The notes beneath the pieces were generated by a model. It had not been told where the DNA came from. It saw nothing but the letters and a program-made list of their open reading frames with translations, and ran no database searches. DNA of 64,000 nt from VFJZ01 sp046598415 (lineage in GTDB: Bacteria > Actinomycetota > Thermoleophilia > Gaiellales > F1-60-MAGs149). Shown piece by piece: positions 55,362 to 62,673 of the stretch. How positions within the stretch are numbered: position 1 is the first letter of the stretch; the number at the start of each line of letters is the position of its first letter. Position numbers and translations under genes: made by a program. The stretch is from positions 1-64,000 of the forward strand of contig JBKJIG010000145.1 of assembly GCA_046598415.1 (NCBI GenBank), read 5' to 3'.

Positions 55362-55868
55362 ATGGCGTCCGTCACGATCGAATCCACGCGCTTCGGTACC
55401 GTCGAGATCGACGACTCGATCGAGATCGTGCTGGCCCAGGGCATGATCGGGTTCCCGCACCTGACCCGCTACGCGATCCTCAAGCAGCGCGAGGACTCCG
55501 TGTTCATGTGGCTGCACGCCGTCGAGGACCCGTCGCTGGCGTTCCCGATCGTGCTGCCGTGGGTCTTCTACTGGGACTACGAGGTCGACCTGTCCGATCC
55601 GGACATGGCGGCCATCGGCGTCGAGCGCGCCGACCAGATCTCCATCTACTGCGTCGTCAACGTGGGCGCCGACGTGCGCGCCGCCACGATCAACCTGTTC
55701 TCGCCGATCGTGGTCAACAACGGCGACCGGCGCGCGCGCCAGGTGATCAACACGATCGACGGCTACTCGACGCGCGACCGGCTGTTCCGCGAAACGGACA
55801 GCCCGACGCCCGTCGCCATGCACGAGTCGGATGCGCCGAACATCACCGTGCTGACGACCGGCAGCTAG
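55362..55868 (+). CDS. fliW: Flagellar assembly factor FliW
   Basis: A 168-residue protein that binds flagellin and, when free, antagonises CsrA. Characteristic segments are GMIGFPHLTRYAIL and SVFMWLHAVEDPSLAFPI. AAGGAGC precedes the ATG. It is followed 29 bp later by csrA and then flagellin, the full set of the FliW-CsrA-flagellin homeostatic loop known from Bacillus. Confidence 0.93.
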   Translation: MASVTIESTRFGTVEIDDSIEIVLAQGMIGFPHLTRYAILKQREDSVFMWLHAVEDPSLAFPIVLPWVFYWDYEVDLSDPDMAAIGVERADQISIYCVVNVGADVRAATINLFSPIVVNNGDRRARQVINTIDGYSTRDRLFRETDSPTPVAMHESDAPNITVLTTGS

Positions 55869-55897
55869 AGTCCGCGGTTCAGGCCAGGGAGGGCACC

Positions 55898-56143
55898 GTG
55901 CTCGTTCTCACACGTAAGATCGGCGAGACCTTCGTCGTCGGCGACAACATCACCGTCACGGTGGTCGACGTCGTCGGCGGCAACAAGGTCCGCCTGGGCA
56001 TCAACGCGCCCTCGTCGGTTCCCGTCTACCGCGAGGAGATCTGGCTCCAGATCCAGGAGGAGAACCGGCAGGCCGCCGCCGCCGGTCCCGACCTGCTCGA
56101 CCAGCTGGAGCCCGCGCGTCAGCAGCCCGACCCGCCGCAGTAG
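55898..56143 (+). CDS. csrA: Carbon storage regulator CsrA
   Basis: An 81-residue RNA-binding translational repressor. LVLTRKIGETFVVGDNI and VRLGINAPSSVPVYREEIW match CsrA closely, with a longer acidic C-terminal tail typical of Gram-positive forms. The start is GTG 55898 with GGGAGGG before it. Its expected target is the flagellin mRNA downstream, with GGA motifs near the leader hairpins. Confidence 0.93.
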   Translation: MLVLTRKIGETFVVGDNITVTVVDVVGGNKVRLGINAPSSVPVYREEIWLQIQEENRQAAAAGPDLLDQLEPARQQPDPPQ

Positions 56144-56167
56144 GCGGGCGCCGCGGCGCGAAAGCGC

Positions 56168-56195
56168 TACAGGCGGCACGAGAATGCGCCGATAC
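56168..56195 (+). promoter_or_regulatory. Sigma-28/WhiG-type promoter of flagellin
   Basis: TACA (56168-56171), a 16-base spacer and GCCGATAC (56188-56195). The -10 is identical to that before the sugar nucleotidyltransferase at 62.7 kb. Confidence 0.7.
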
Positions 56196-56198
56196 GGT

Positions 56199-56226
56199 AT
56201 TCGTATCACTTTCAAGTGATACGAAT
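56199..56226. promoter_or_regulatory. Perfect 28-bp palindrome at the start of the flagellin leader
   Basis: Two 13-base arms (56199-56211 and 56214-56226) pair perfectly around TC. It begins four bases after the promoter -10, so it lies at the very 5' end of the ~130-nt flagellin leader. It may be an mRNA-stabilising hairpin or an operator. Its core CTTTCAAG also occurs after the flgF promoter. Confidence 0.7.
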
Positions 56227-56330
56227 AGAGCTTCACCGGAGGATCTGGCGATCTCCGACGACGCGGCACCCGCCCTCTGGCGATGGCGGTCCGCCGAGGT
56301 GGCGCCAGCGCGCTCCGCAGGAGGGATGCC

Positions 56331-57149
56331 GTGTCGCTGCGTATCAACACCAATATCGAGGCGTTCAACGCCCACCGTCAGCTCGAGCGCACGCAGCTCG
56401 ACCTCGGCAAGTCGATCGAGAAGCTCTCGAGCGGCCTGCGCATCAACCGCGCGGCCGACGACGCCGCCGGCCTGGCCATCTCGGAGAAGCTGCGCGGGCA
56501 GATCCGCGGCACCGCACAGGCGAGCCGCAACGCCCAGGACGGCATCGCCCTCGTGCAGACGGCGGAAGGCGCGCTGAACGAGGTGCACGCCATCCTCCAG
56601 CGCGTCCGCGAACTGGCCGTCCAGTACGACAACGGCACCCTCTCGCAGGGCGACCGCGGCGCCATCTCGGCCGAGATCACGCAGCTCTCCGCCGAGGTCT
56701 ACCGGATCGCGAACTCGACGACGTTCAACCAGATCAACCTGCTCGGCGGCAACTCCACGATCACGTTCCAGGTCGGCGCGAACTCGGGCGAGACGATCAC
56801 CATGTCGACGATCCCCGTGTTCGGCGGCGCCGGTGCGGCGATCAACCCGGCCATCTTCCAGTTCGGCACCACGAACGCCGACATCGCCGCGATCGACCAG
56901 GCGCTGTCGTCGGTGGCCGACGCGCGCGCCGGCCTCGGCGCGATCCAGAACCGGCTCGAGCACACGGTCAACAACCTGGCCGTGTACCACGAGAACCTGT
57001 CGGCCTCCGAATCACGGATCCGCGACGTCGACATGGCGGCTGAGATGAGCAACCTGACGCGCCTCCAGATCCTGTCGCAGAGCGGCACGGCGATGCTCGC
57101 ACAGGCCAACCAGACGCCGCAGGCCGTCCTGCGTCTGTTGCAGAACTAA
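56331..57149 (+). CDS. fliC: Flagellin
   Basis: A 272-residue filament protein. The N-terminal D0/D1 helix (RINTNIEAFNAHRQL ... LSSGLRINRAADDAAGLAIS) and C-terminal helix (IRDVDMAAEMSNLTRLQILSQSGTAMLAQANQTPQAVL) are canonical; the central domain is short. GTG 56331 has AGGAGGG seven bases upstream. That site is a plausible CsrA target, together with GGAGGAT near 56238, which can pair with ATCTCC. Confidence 0.95.
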   Translation: MSLRINTNIEAFNAHRQLERTQLDLGKSIEKLSSGLRINRAADDAAGLAISEKLRGQIRGTAQASRNAQDGIALVQTAEGALNEVHAILQRVRELAVQYDNGTLSQGDRGAISAEITQLSAEVYRIANSTTFNQINLLGGNSTITFQVGANSGETITMSTIPVFGGAGAAINPAIFQFGTTNADIAAIDQALSSVADARAGLGAIQNRLEHTVNNLAVYHENLSASESRIRDVDMAAEMSNLTRLQILSQSGTAMLAQANQTPQAVLRLLQN

Positions 57150-57157
57150 TCGGGTGC

Positions 57158-57185
57158 TAAGGGTTGCGGCATTTGTAGCCGATCA
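57158..57185 (+). promoter_or_regulatory. Sigma-28/WhiG-type promoter of the YvyF-like gene
   Basis: TAAG (57158-57161), a 16-base spacer and GCCGATCA (57178-57185). The ATG of the next gene is eight bases after the -10, giving a leaderless message. Confidence 0.65.
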
Positions 57186-57193
57186 CTACGGCT

Positions 57194-57607
57194 ATGGCTC
57201 CCCGTGAACGATCGTGTCGCCACTGCGGCGAGCGGTTCGCGCCGACGCGCTTCGACCAGGCGCACTGTCAGGCGTGCTCGCTTCGCCTGCGCGATGCGCA
57301 TCTCATCGAGAGCGCCCTCTGCTCGCAGCCGAACCAGTCTGTCGACCGCATCTCGATCGCCACGGGCCTCAGCATCGAGCGCATCCGCGAGCTCGCCACC
57401 GAGGGGGCGCTGTCGGCCATTCCCGTCGGCGCCGACATGCCGACCGAGTGCATCTGCCCGCCCGGCGTCTACGGCCGCTGCGCCCACTGCCGGTCGCGCC
57501 TCGCGCTGCGGTTCGCCGAGGCTTCCTACCAGGCCTCCAAGGCCGCCTCGACGTCCAAGAACGGCATGCGCATGCGCGAACCCGGCCGCACGCGCCGCCG
57601 CAGCTGA
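57194..57607 (+). CDS. YvyF-like flagellar-region zinc protein
   Basis: A 137-residue protein with an N-terminal zinc finger (CRHCGERFAP ... HCQAC), an HTH-like middle (ATGLSIERIRELATEGAL) and a second Cys cluster (CICPPGVYGRCAHC). This layout resembles YvyF/TIGR03826 proteins found beside flgM, flgK and flgL in firmicutes. The C-terminal 25 residues are basic. Placed between flagellin and fliM under its own sigma-28-like promoter, it may be a flagellar regulator. Confidence 0.65.
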   Translation: MAPRERSCRHCGERFAPTRFDQAHCQACSLRLRDAHLIESALCSQPNQSVDRISIATGLSIERIRELATEGALSAIPVGADMPTECICPPGVYGRCAHCRSRLALRFAEASYQASKAASTSKNGMRMREPGRTRRRS

Positions 57608-57627
57608 TACCCGCGCCGCCGCCCGCC

Positions 57628-57655
57628 TAAAGGGATCGTCCCCCGACGCCGATTG
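57628..57655 (+). promoter_or_regulatory. Sigma-28/WhiG-type promoter of fliM
   Basis: TAAA (57628-57631), a 16-base spacer and GCCGATTG (57648-57655), with the best -35 of the set. A GTG opening a 12-codon leader ORF follows seven bases later. Confidence 0.7.
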
Positions 57656-57662
57656 TGTGGGC

Positions 57663-57701
57663 GTGAGCTCGACGAGCGACGAGAGGCTGACGCAGCACTG
57701 A
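57663..57701 (+). CDS. 12-codon leaderless leader ORF coupled to fliM
   Basis: GTG 57663 lies seven bases after the sigma-28-like -10, where transcription should begin, so it would be a leaderless start. It encodes 12 residues (VSSTSDERLTQH) and its TGA shares a base with the fliM ATG (TGATG). Because fliM has no good ribosome-binding site, reinitiation from this mini-ORF is the likely way fliM is translated. Confidence 0.5.
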   Translation: MSSTSDERLTQH

Positions 57702-58732
57702 TGGCACCCGGCAACGACACCCTCTCGCAGGCCGAGATCGATGCCCTGCTCGCGGCCGTTGCCAGCGAGCCGAACGTGGCCATGGCGAACATGCCGGGCG
57801 GCGTCCGGATCCAGAACATGGACTTCCGGCGGCCCTCGAAGTTCAACAAGGACCAGCTGCGCACGCTCGAGATGCTGCACGACACGTTCGCGCGGCTCGG
57901 CGCCACGTACCTGTCCGGCGCGCTGCGGGCCGTTGCCGACATCTCGGTGCTCGGCGCCGAACAGGTCACGTACGGCGAGTTCATCTCGTCGCTGCCGGTG
58001 CCGGCGTTCACCAACATCCTCGAGCTCGAGCCGCTCGAGTCGAACGCCATCCTGGCGGTCGACCTGCCGCTGATCTTCTCGATGATCGACCGCCTGCTGG
58101 GCGGCACCGGCCAGGGCGCCGGCCGCCTGCGCGAGCTGACGGACATCGAGCTGTCGCTGTCGCGCACGATCATCAACCGCCTGCTGGCCGAGCTGTCCAC
58201 GTCGTGGTCGGAGCTCGTCGGTGTCGACTTCCACCTGCGGCACACCGAGATGAACCCGCAGTTCGCGCAGATCGCGCCGCCGACCGAGCTGTCGGTGCTG
58301 CTGTCGTTCCAGATCCGCGTCGGCGACTCCACCGGCGTGATGACGCTGTGCCTGCCGTGGCGGTCGATCGAGACCGTGGCGCCCAGCCTGACCGCCAACT
58401 CGTACTTCTCCGGCCAGCGCACCGGCGCGGCGAGCCTCGACCTGCTGCCGCCGCTCGAGCACGTGCTGATCGGCGTCCGCGCGGAGGTGGGCGCCGTCGA
58501 CCTGACGATCGACGAGGTGCTGTCGCTCGCCGAGGGCGACGTGATCCGGCTCGGCGTCCCGATCGACGAGGGCTTCACGCTGTACGCGGGCGACACGCCG
58601 ACCTACAAGGTGATGCCCGGCAGCCACCGGCGCCAGCTGGCCGTGCAGGTGCACGACCGCGTCGCGCGCATCGAAGACGTCGACGGGGGCGCCATCGAGG
58701 TCATCGGCGACGGCACCGAGGTGGCGCCGTGA
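57701..58732 (+). CDS. fliM: Flagellar motor switch protein FliM
   Basis: A 343-residue C-ring protein. The N-terminal LSQAEIDALLAAV is the CheY~P-binding EIDALL motif; a middle CheC-like domain holds LGGTGQG and SRTIINRLLAELSTSW; the C-terminal SpoA domain (about 260-335) contains VDLTIDEVLSLAEGDVIRL. ATG 57701 is chosen because it gives the exact FliM N-terminus. fliY overlaps its stop (GTGA). Confidence 0.92.
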   Translation: MAPGNDTLSQAEIDALLAAVASEPNVAMANMPGGVRIQNMDFRRPSKFNKDQLRTLEMLHDTFARLGATYLSGALRAVADISVLGAEQVTYGEFISSLPVPAFTNILELEPLESNAILAVDLPLIFSMIDRLLGGTGQGAGRLRELTDIELSLSRTIINRLLAELSTSWSELVGVDFHLRHTEMNPQFAQIAPPTELSVLLSFQIRVGDSTGVMTLCLPWRSIETVAPSLTANSYFSGQRTGAASLDLLPPLEHVLIGVRAEVGAVDLTIDEVLSLAEGDVIRLGVPIDEGFTLYAGDTPTYKVMPGSHRRQLAVQVHDRVARIEDVDGGAIEVIGDGTEVAP

Positions 58733-60249
58733 GCAAGATCGAGGCCGTCCGCCGATCGGCCGAGCTGACCGCGACGGCCTGTGCCGAGGTGCTCGGCGAG
58801 CTGCTCGACGCGGAGGGATCGTTCGACGGCGTCGACGTGCAGGACTCCGCGGCCGGACCCTGGGGCGAGCTGTCGTTCCCGCTGGTGTGCATCGCGGTCA
58901 AGCTCTCCGGCGGCGTGAACGGCGAGTACCTGTTCGTGCTCGCGCCCGACCAGGCGCGCGCCGTCGCGAGCACGATGATGGGCGTGGACGCCGGCAACGC
59001 CGAGGGCGACCTGAGCGACATCGAGCTGTCGTCGGTCGCCGAGGCGGTCAACCAGGTGATGGCGAAGGTGGCGGCGGTGCTGGCCGAGCAGGTCGGCGCT
59101 CCGACCGAGATCGCCTCCCCGACGACCGACATCATCGCCTCGCAGGAGAAGGCCGAGGCGCTGGGCGAGGCGAGCTTCACCGCGCAGTTCACCGTCCGCG
59201 CCGGCGCGCTGTCGGCGTCGCTGGTGCAGGTCGTGCCGGCCGAGTTCGCGGCGATCCTGGCGTCGTCGTTCGGGCTCGGGGAGACACCGGTGCCCGCGGC
59301 GGATGCGGATGCGGATGCGGAGCCTGGCGACGCGCCGGTCGAGGCGGACGCCGACCTCGCCGGCTCGACGCTGGCGGCTGTCGAGAGCACTGCAGGCATC
59401 GTCGCAACCTCGTCCGCCGAGGTGCTGACGGCGCTGATCGGTGAGCTCGTGACGGCCACGACGCCATCGATCGAGGAGCCATCCGACGACCCGCTGGGCG
59501 CGCTCGCGTATCCGCGCGTGCTGGTCGAGATCGACTACGTCTCGGGCGTCGAGGGCGGCAGCCTGTTCGTGCTGACGCCGCGCGACTCGGCGACGCTCGC
59601 GGCCGTGATGATGGGTCTCGACGCGCCGATGGGCGACGGGCTCTCCGACATCGAGCTCTCGGCCGTGGCCGAGGCGATGAGCCAGATGATGAGCTCGGCC
59701 GCGGATGCGCTGGGCATCGCGGTCGGCCGTGACGTCGAGATCGCGCCGCCCGTCTGCACGGTGGCGTCCGACGCAACCGAGGCGCGCGCCACCTTCCCGC
59801 ACGCGGCGTACTCCTCGCGGTTCCAGATCGTCTCCGACCGCATCACCGCCGAGGTGCTCCAGCTGCTGCCGGCGACGGTCGCAACGAGCCTCGAGGCGGC
59901 CTTCGCGGCCGGTGGTGGCGAGCCGGGAGCGGCGCCGGTGCGCACCACGGCGGCGACGGCGTCGACCAACGCGGCCGCCGCGCGGACGACGGCGGGTTCG
60001 CTCGGCTTCGACTCGCTCCGCGACGTGCAGGTACGCGTGTCGGCGGAGCTCGGGCGGGCCCGTGTGCCAGTCTCGGACGTGATGAATCTGCCGCCGGGGG
60101 CGATCGTCGAGCTCGACCGGACACCGTCGGAGACGATCGACATCCTCGTGAACGGGCGTGCGTTCGCCCGCGCCCGGCTGGTGCTCGTCGACGGCGAGTA
60201 CGCGGCGCAGATCGTGTCACTCGAGCCTCCGACCCTGATGGCGGGCTAG
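58729..60249 (+). CDS. fliY: FliY-type switch protein with two CheC-like domains
   Basis: A 506-residue protein: two tandem CheC-like domains and a C-terminal FliN/SpoA domain (about 425-505, VPVSDVMNLPPGAIVEL). Domain 1 has a complete phosphatase motif S101-x3-E105-x2-N108-x22-P131. Domain 2 has S311, E315 and P341 at the same spacing but S318 where Asn is needed. An Asp/Ala linker (about 191-210) joins them. It should be both a switch component and a CheY~P phosphatase. GTG start overlaps fliM. Confidence 0.88.
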   Translation: MSKIEAVRRSAELTATACAEVLGELLDAEGSFDGVDVQDSAAGPWGELSFPLVCIAVKLSGGVNGEYLFVLAPDQARAVASTMMGVDAGNAEGDLSDIELSSVAEAVNQVMAKVAAVLAEQVGAPTEIASPTTDIIASQEKAEALGEASFTAQFTVRAGALSASLVQVVPAEFAAILASSFGLGETPVPAADADADAEPGDAPVEADADLAGSTLAAVESTAGIVATSSAEVLTALIGELVTATTPSIEEPSDDPLGALAYPRVLVEIDYVSGVEGGSLFVLTPRDSATLAAVMMGLDAPMGDGLSDIELSAVAEAMSQMMSSAADALGIAVGRDVEIAPPVCTVASDATEARATFPHAAYSSRFQIVSDRITAEVLQLLPATVATSLEAAFAAGGGEPGAAPVRTTAATASTNAAAARTTAGSLGFDSLRDVQVRVSAELGRARVPVSDVMNLPPGAIVELDRTPSETIDILVNGRAFARARLVLVDGEYAAQIVSLEPPTLMAG

Positions 60250-60251
60250 CC

Positions 60252-60611
60252 TTGGCACGCATCCTGATTGCCGACGACGCCGCGTTCATGCGGATGATGA
60301 TCAAGAACATCCTCACGCAGGACGGCCACGAAGTGGTCGGCGAGGCCACGAACGGCGCGGAGGCCGTCGCGCGCTACGCCGAGCTGCAGCCCGACGTGAT
60401 GACGATGGACATCACGATGCCCGAGAAGGACGGCATCGAGGCGTTGAAGGAGATCATCGCGGCCGATCCCAAGGCCAAGGTCGTGATGTGCTCGGCCCTC
60501 GGCCAGGAGACGAAGGTGATCGAGTCGATCCGCTCGGGCGCGAAGGACTTCGTCGTGAAGCCCTTCCAGCGCGACCGGGTCCTCTCGGCGGTCACGAAGG
60601 CCCTCGGCTAG
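60252..60611 (+). CDS. cheY: Chemotaxis response regulator CheY
   Basis: A 119-residue single receiver domain. Acidic pair D8/D9, phosphoacceptor D53, S81 (CSALG) and K103 (VKPFQ) are all present. Phosphorylated CheY binds FliM to alter rotation. TTG is the start. It is three bases from fliY, the presumed phosphatase. No cheA or receptor lies in the window. Its TAG shares CTAG with the stop of the convergent transposase. Confidence 0.93.
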   Translation: MARILIADDAAFMRMMIKNILTQDGHEVVGEATNGAEAVARYAELQPDVMTMDITMPEKDGIEALKEIIAADPKAKVVMCSALGQETKVIESIRSGAKDFVVKPFQRDRVLSAVTKALG

Positions 60612-61309
60612 CGCGCCATCGCGCCGATCGACCGGGCGCTGCGACGGTAGTGGACTGCGATCTCGGGCACGGTGTACCCGTAGATCTGGCGCGCGTGTCG
60701 GACGTGCTCCTGGGTCAGCCGCTCGAGGGGGGGAAGGATCGCCGCAAGCGATGGCCTGCCGCCCTGCTGGAGTGCCACGGCTGTGTCGACGGTGTCTGCG
60801 AACGTCCGAGCACGATCGGCGAAGAGCGAGCGCGTGTACTCGGTCGTGAGGTGCGGCCGTGGCAGCTCGCCGGTCGCGTGCGCTCGATACGAGCCGTAGT
60901 GCCAGTGCCGCGGATGGCTGCAGAGTCCGGCCCGCACGGGATTCATCGCGATGTAGACGCACACGGCGCGCGCCGCCTGCCGGTCGGGGACATCCGACGA
61001 GTGAAATCGTCTGCCGAGGAGGTGGTTGACCCGTTCGTGACGCCGGTTGTACGCGATCGCGTAACGCAGGCTCACGAACCACAGCAGCGCGGAGACGTCG
61101 GCAATCTCCCCTTCGAGCAGGAGGTGCACGTGGTTGCCCATCTGGACGTCGTGATGGCACTCGACACGAGAGCGCTGGATGCCGGTATCGAGAAGGTCGT
61201 AGAAATGCTCGCGATCCTGGACGTCCTCGAACATCGATCGCCGGTTGTTGCCGCGGGTCGTGATGTGGTGGAAGCGGCATCTGCTCTGCCGGCGGGGTCG
61301 TCGGGGCAC
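60608..61309 (-). CDS. REP-associated tyrosine transposase (RAYT, IS200-like)
   Basis: A 233-residue Y1 transposase. FHHITTRGNNRRSMF opens the domain, the HUH motif is in MGNHVHLLL, and the downstream NRRHERVNHLLGRRFHS and YIAMNPVRAGL blocks are typical; the catalytic Tyr fits one of the two conserved positions after the HUH. GTG 61307-61309 is preferred because AAAGGAG precedes it; longer starts lack support. The frame is intact, so it may be active. A 37-bp palindrome lies 110 bp upstream. Confidence 0.88.
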   Translation of the reverse strand: MPRRPRRQSRCRFHHITTRGNNRRSMFEDVQDREHFYDLLDTGIQRSRVECHHDVQMGNHVHLLLEGEIADVSALLWFVSLRYAIAYNRRHERVNHLLGRRFHSSDVPDRQAARAVCVYIAMNPVRAGLCSHPRHWHYGSYRAHATGELPRPHLTTEYTRSLFADRARTFADTVDTAVALQQGGRPSLAAILPPLERLTQEHVRHARQIYGYTVPEIAVHYRRSARSIGAMAR

Positions 61310-61418
61310 GGTGGACTCCTTTCGAGAGACCATTGCCGCACAGTTCGGCCGGCACACCAGTCACGATCCATCCGCGGTCCGTGCCCGAACAGCAACATCC
61401 CGTACGAACGAACACCGG

Positions 61419-61455
61419 CTCGACAAATTCGGAACCAGGTACGGAATTTGTCGAG
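61419..61455. repeat. 37-bp REP-like palindrome, copy 2
   Basis: Matches the element at 37915-37951 in 36 of 37 positions and in the same orientation. The outer stem is perfect here (GACAAATTC with GAATTTGTC). It is followed by TAGG, and the tetranucleotide GTAG spans its 3' foot; REP elements used by RAYTs carry GTAG at a stem foot. It lies immediately upstream of the transposase gene. Confidence 0.85.
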
Positions 61456-61457
61456 TA

Positions 61458-61514
61458 GGCGCCCGCCGGATTCGTCGACGAGTTCGCCGCGGCGACCCTA
61501 CGTCGGCGGGCGCC
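61458..61514. terminator. GC-rich hairpin beside the REP-like element
   Basis: An 11-bp perfect stem (61458-61468 with 61504-61514, GGCGCCCGCCG / CGGCGGGCGCC) with a 35-base loop, lying downstream of no plus-strand gene and 73 bp past the end of the minus-strand epimerase gene. It could terminate that gene or belong to the REP element. Confidence 0.4.
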
Positions 61515-61586
61515 GCGGCGGCGGGTTCGCCTCCTCGCTCGGCTAGCGCGGCGACCCGGACGGGCGCGCGGCCCGAGCCGCGAGCG

Positions 61587-62585
61587 TCAGGCGGTGCGGG
61601 CCAGGCCCGGCTCGCCCAGGTGGGACCTGTACCACCTGACCGTTCGGGTCAGGCCCTCTTCCAGGCCCACCGACGGCGACCAGCCCAGGCGGTCACGCAG
61701 CTTCGTGGCGGCCAGATACTGGTTCGGGATCTCGTGGCGGGCCTCGGCCAGCACCACCGGAGCCAGATCGTCGCGCCCCGCGGCGGCCAGCACCCGCTGC
61801 GTCATCTCGAGAACGCTCTGCGGCTGCTCGCACGATACGTTCCAGGCCTCGCCGGCGATCGACGGATCGTGCAGCCGCTCGGCGATCGCCAGGTACGCGT
61901 CGACCGCGTCGTCCACGTGGAGATAGTCGCGCAGCGGCGAACCGTCGCTGCGCAGCACCGGACGCTCGCCGCGCAGCGCATGGCGGATCGTGCCGGGCAC
62001 GAGCCGCGAGAAATTGAGATCGCCGCCGCCGAAGAGGTTGCCGCAGCGCGTGATCGCCAGCGGGAGTCCGTACGTGTTCGCGTAGGCGCTCGCGATCAGG
62101 TCGGCGCAGCTCTTCGACACGTCGTACGGATGACGCCCCTCGAGCGGCTGGTCCTCCGTGTACGGCAGCACCGGCTGCGTGCCGTACGCCTTGTCGGACG
62201 ACGCCACGACGATCCGCGCCGGCCGGCCGGAGCGCCGGCAGGCGTCGAGCAGCTCCCACGTGCCCGCGACGTTGGCGCGCAGCGTCCCGAGCGGATCGCG
62301 CACGGCGTGCTCGACGATCGTCTGCGCCGCCAGATGGAACACCGCGTCGACCTCGTGTTCGGCCAGGACGCGCTCCACCAGGCGGCCGTCCTCGACATCG
62401 CCGCGCACCCGCACGCACCGGTCGATGTCGCCGGACGAGACGATCGCCGCGTCCGGCACCTCGTCGCGCACGATCACGATCACCCGCGCACCGCGCGCGA
62501 GCAGCGCGCGCGAGAGCCACGAGCCGAGAAGACCGGTCGCGCCGGTCACGAGCACCGGCCGGTCGATCCAGAAGCGGTTCGTCAT
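61587..62585 (-). CDS. NAD-dependent sugar 4,6-dehydratase (CDP-glucose 4,6-dehydratase-like)
   Basis: A 332-residue extended SDR. VTGATGLLGSWL binds NAD, the active-site pair is YDVSK (HPYDVSKSCADL) and the SSDKAYG and RCGNLFGGGDLNFSRLVPG blocks match CDP-glucose 4,6-dehydratase (RfbG). ATG 62583-62585 has GGGAGGC before it. It is divergent from a glucose-1-phosphate cytidylyltransferase, the enzyme that makes CDP-glucose, so the pair probably feeds a CDP-deoxysugar pathway. Confidence 0.85.
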   Translation of the reverse strand: MTNRFWIDRPVLVTGATGLLGSWLSRALLARGARVIVIVRDEVPDAAIVSSGDIDRCVRVRGDVEDGRLVERVLAEHEVDAVFHLAAQTIVEHAVRDPLGTLRANVAGTWELLDACRRSGRPARIVVASSDKAYGTQPVLPYTEDQPLEGRHPYDVSKSCADLIASAYANTYGLPLAITRCGNLFGGGDLNFSRLVPGTIRHALRGERPVLRSDGSPLRDYLHVDDAVDAYLAIAERLHDPSIAGEAWNVSCEQPQSVLEMTQRVLAAAGRDDLAPVVLAEARHEIPNQYLAATKLRDRLGWSPSVGLEEGLTRTVRWYRSHLGEPGLARTA

Positions 62586-62638
62586 GCCTCCCTCATCGGC
62601 CTGTGCCACCACATCCTTGATGCGTATCCGTACCATTC

Positions 62639-62666
62639 TCAAGTGATATGGACGCGCTGCCGATAC
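62639..62666 (+). promoter_or_regulatory. Sigma-28/WhiG-type promoter of the cytidylyltransferase
   Basis: TCAA (62639-62642), a 16-base spacer and GCCGATAC (62659-62666). The gene's GTG is seven bases after the -10 (leaderless). TCAAGTGATA around the -35 is also found in the flagellin leader palindrome. Confidence 0.65.
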
Positions 62667-62673
62667 GGCGTGT

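Noticed and set aside
59303..59322. Short tandem repeat of gcggat near the FliY linker
   Set aside because: It lies in frame in the Asp/Ala linker between CheC-like domains and is better explained as a flexible linker than as a regulatory repeat.
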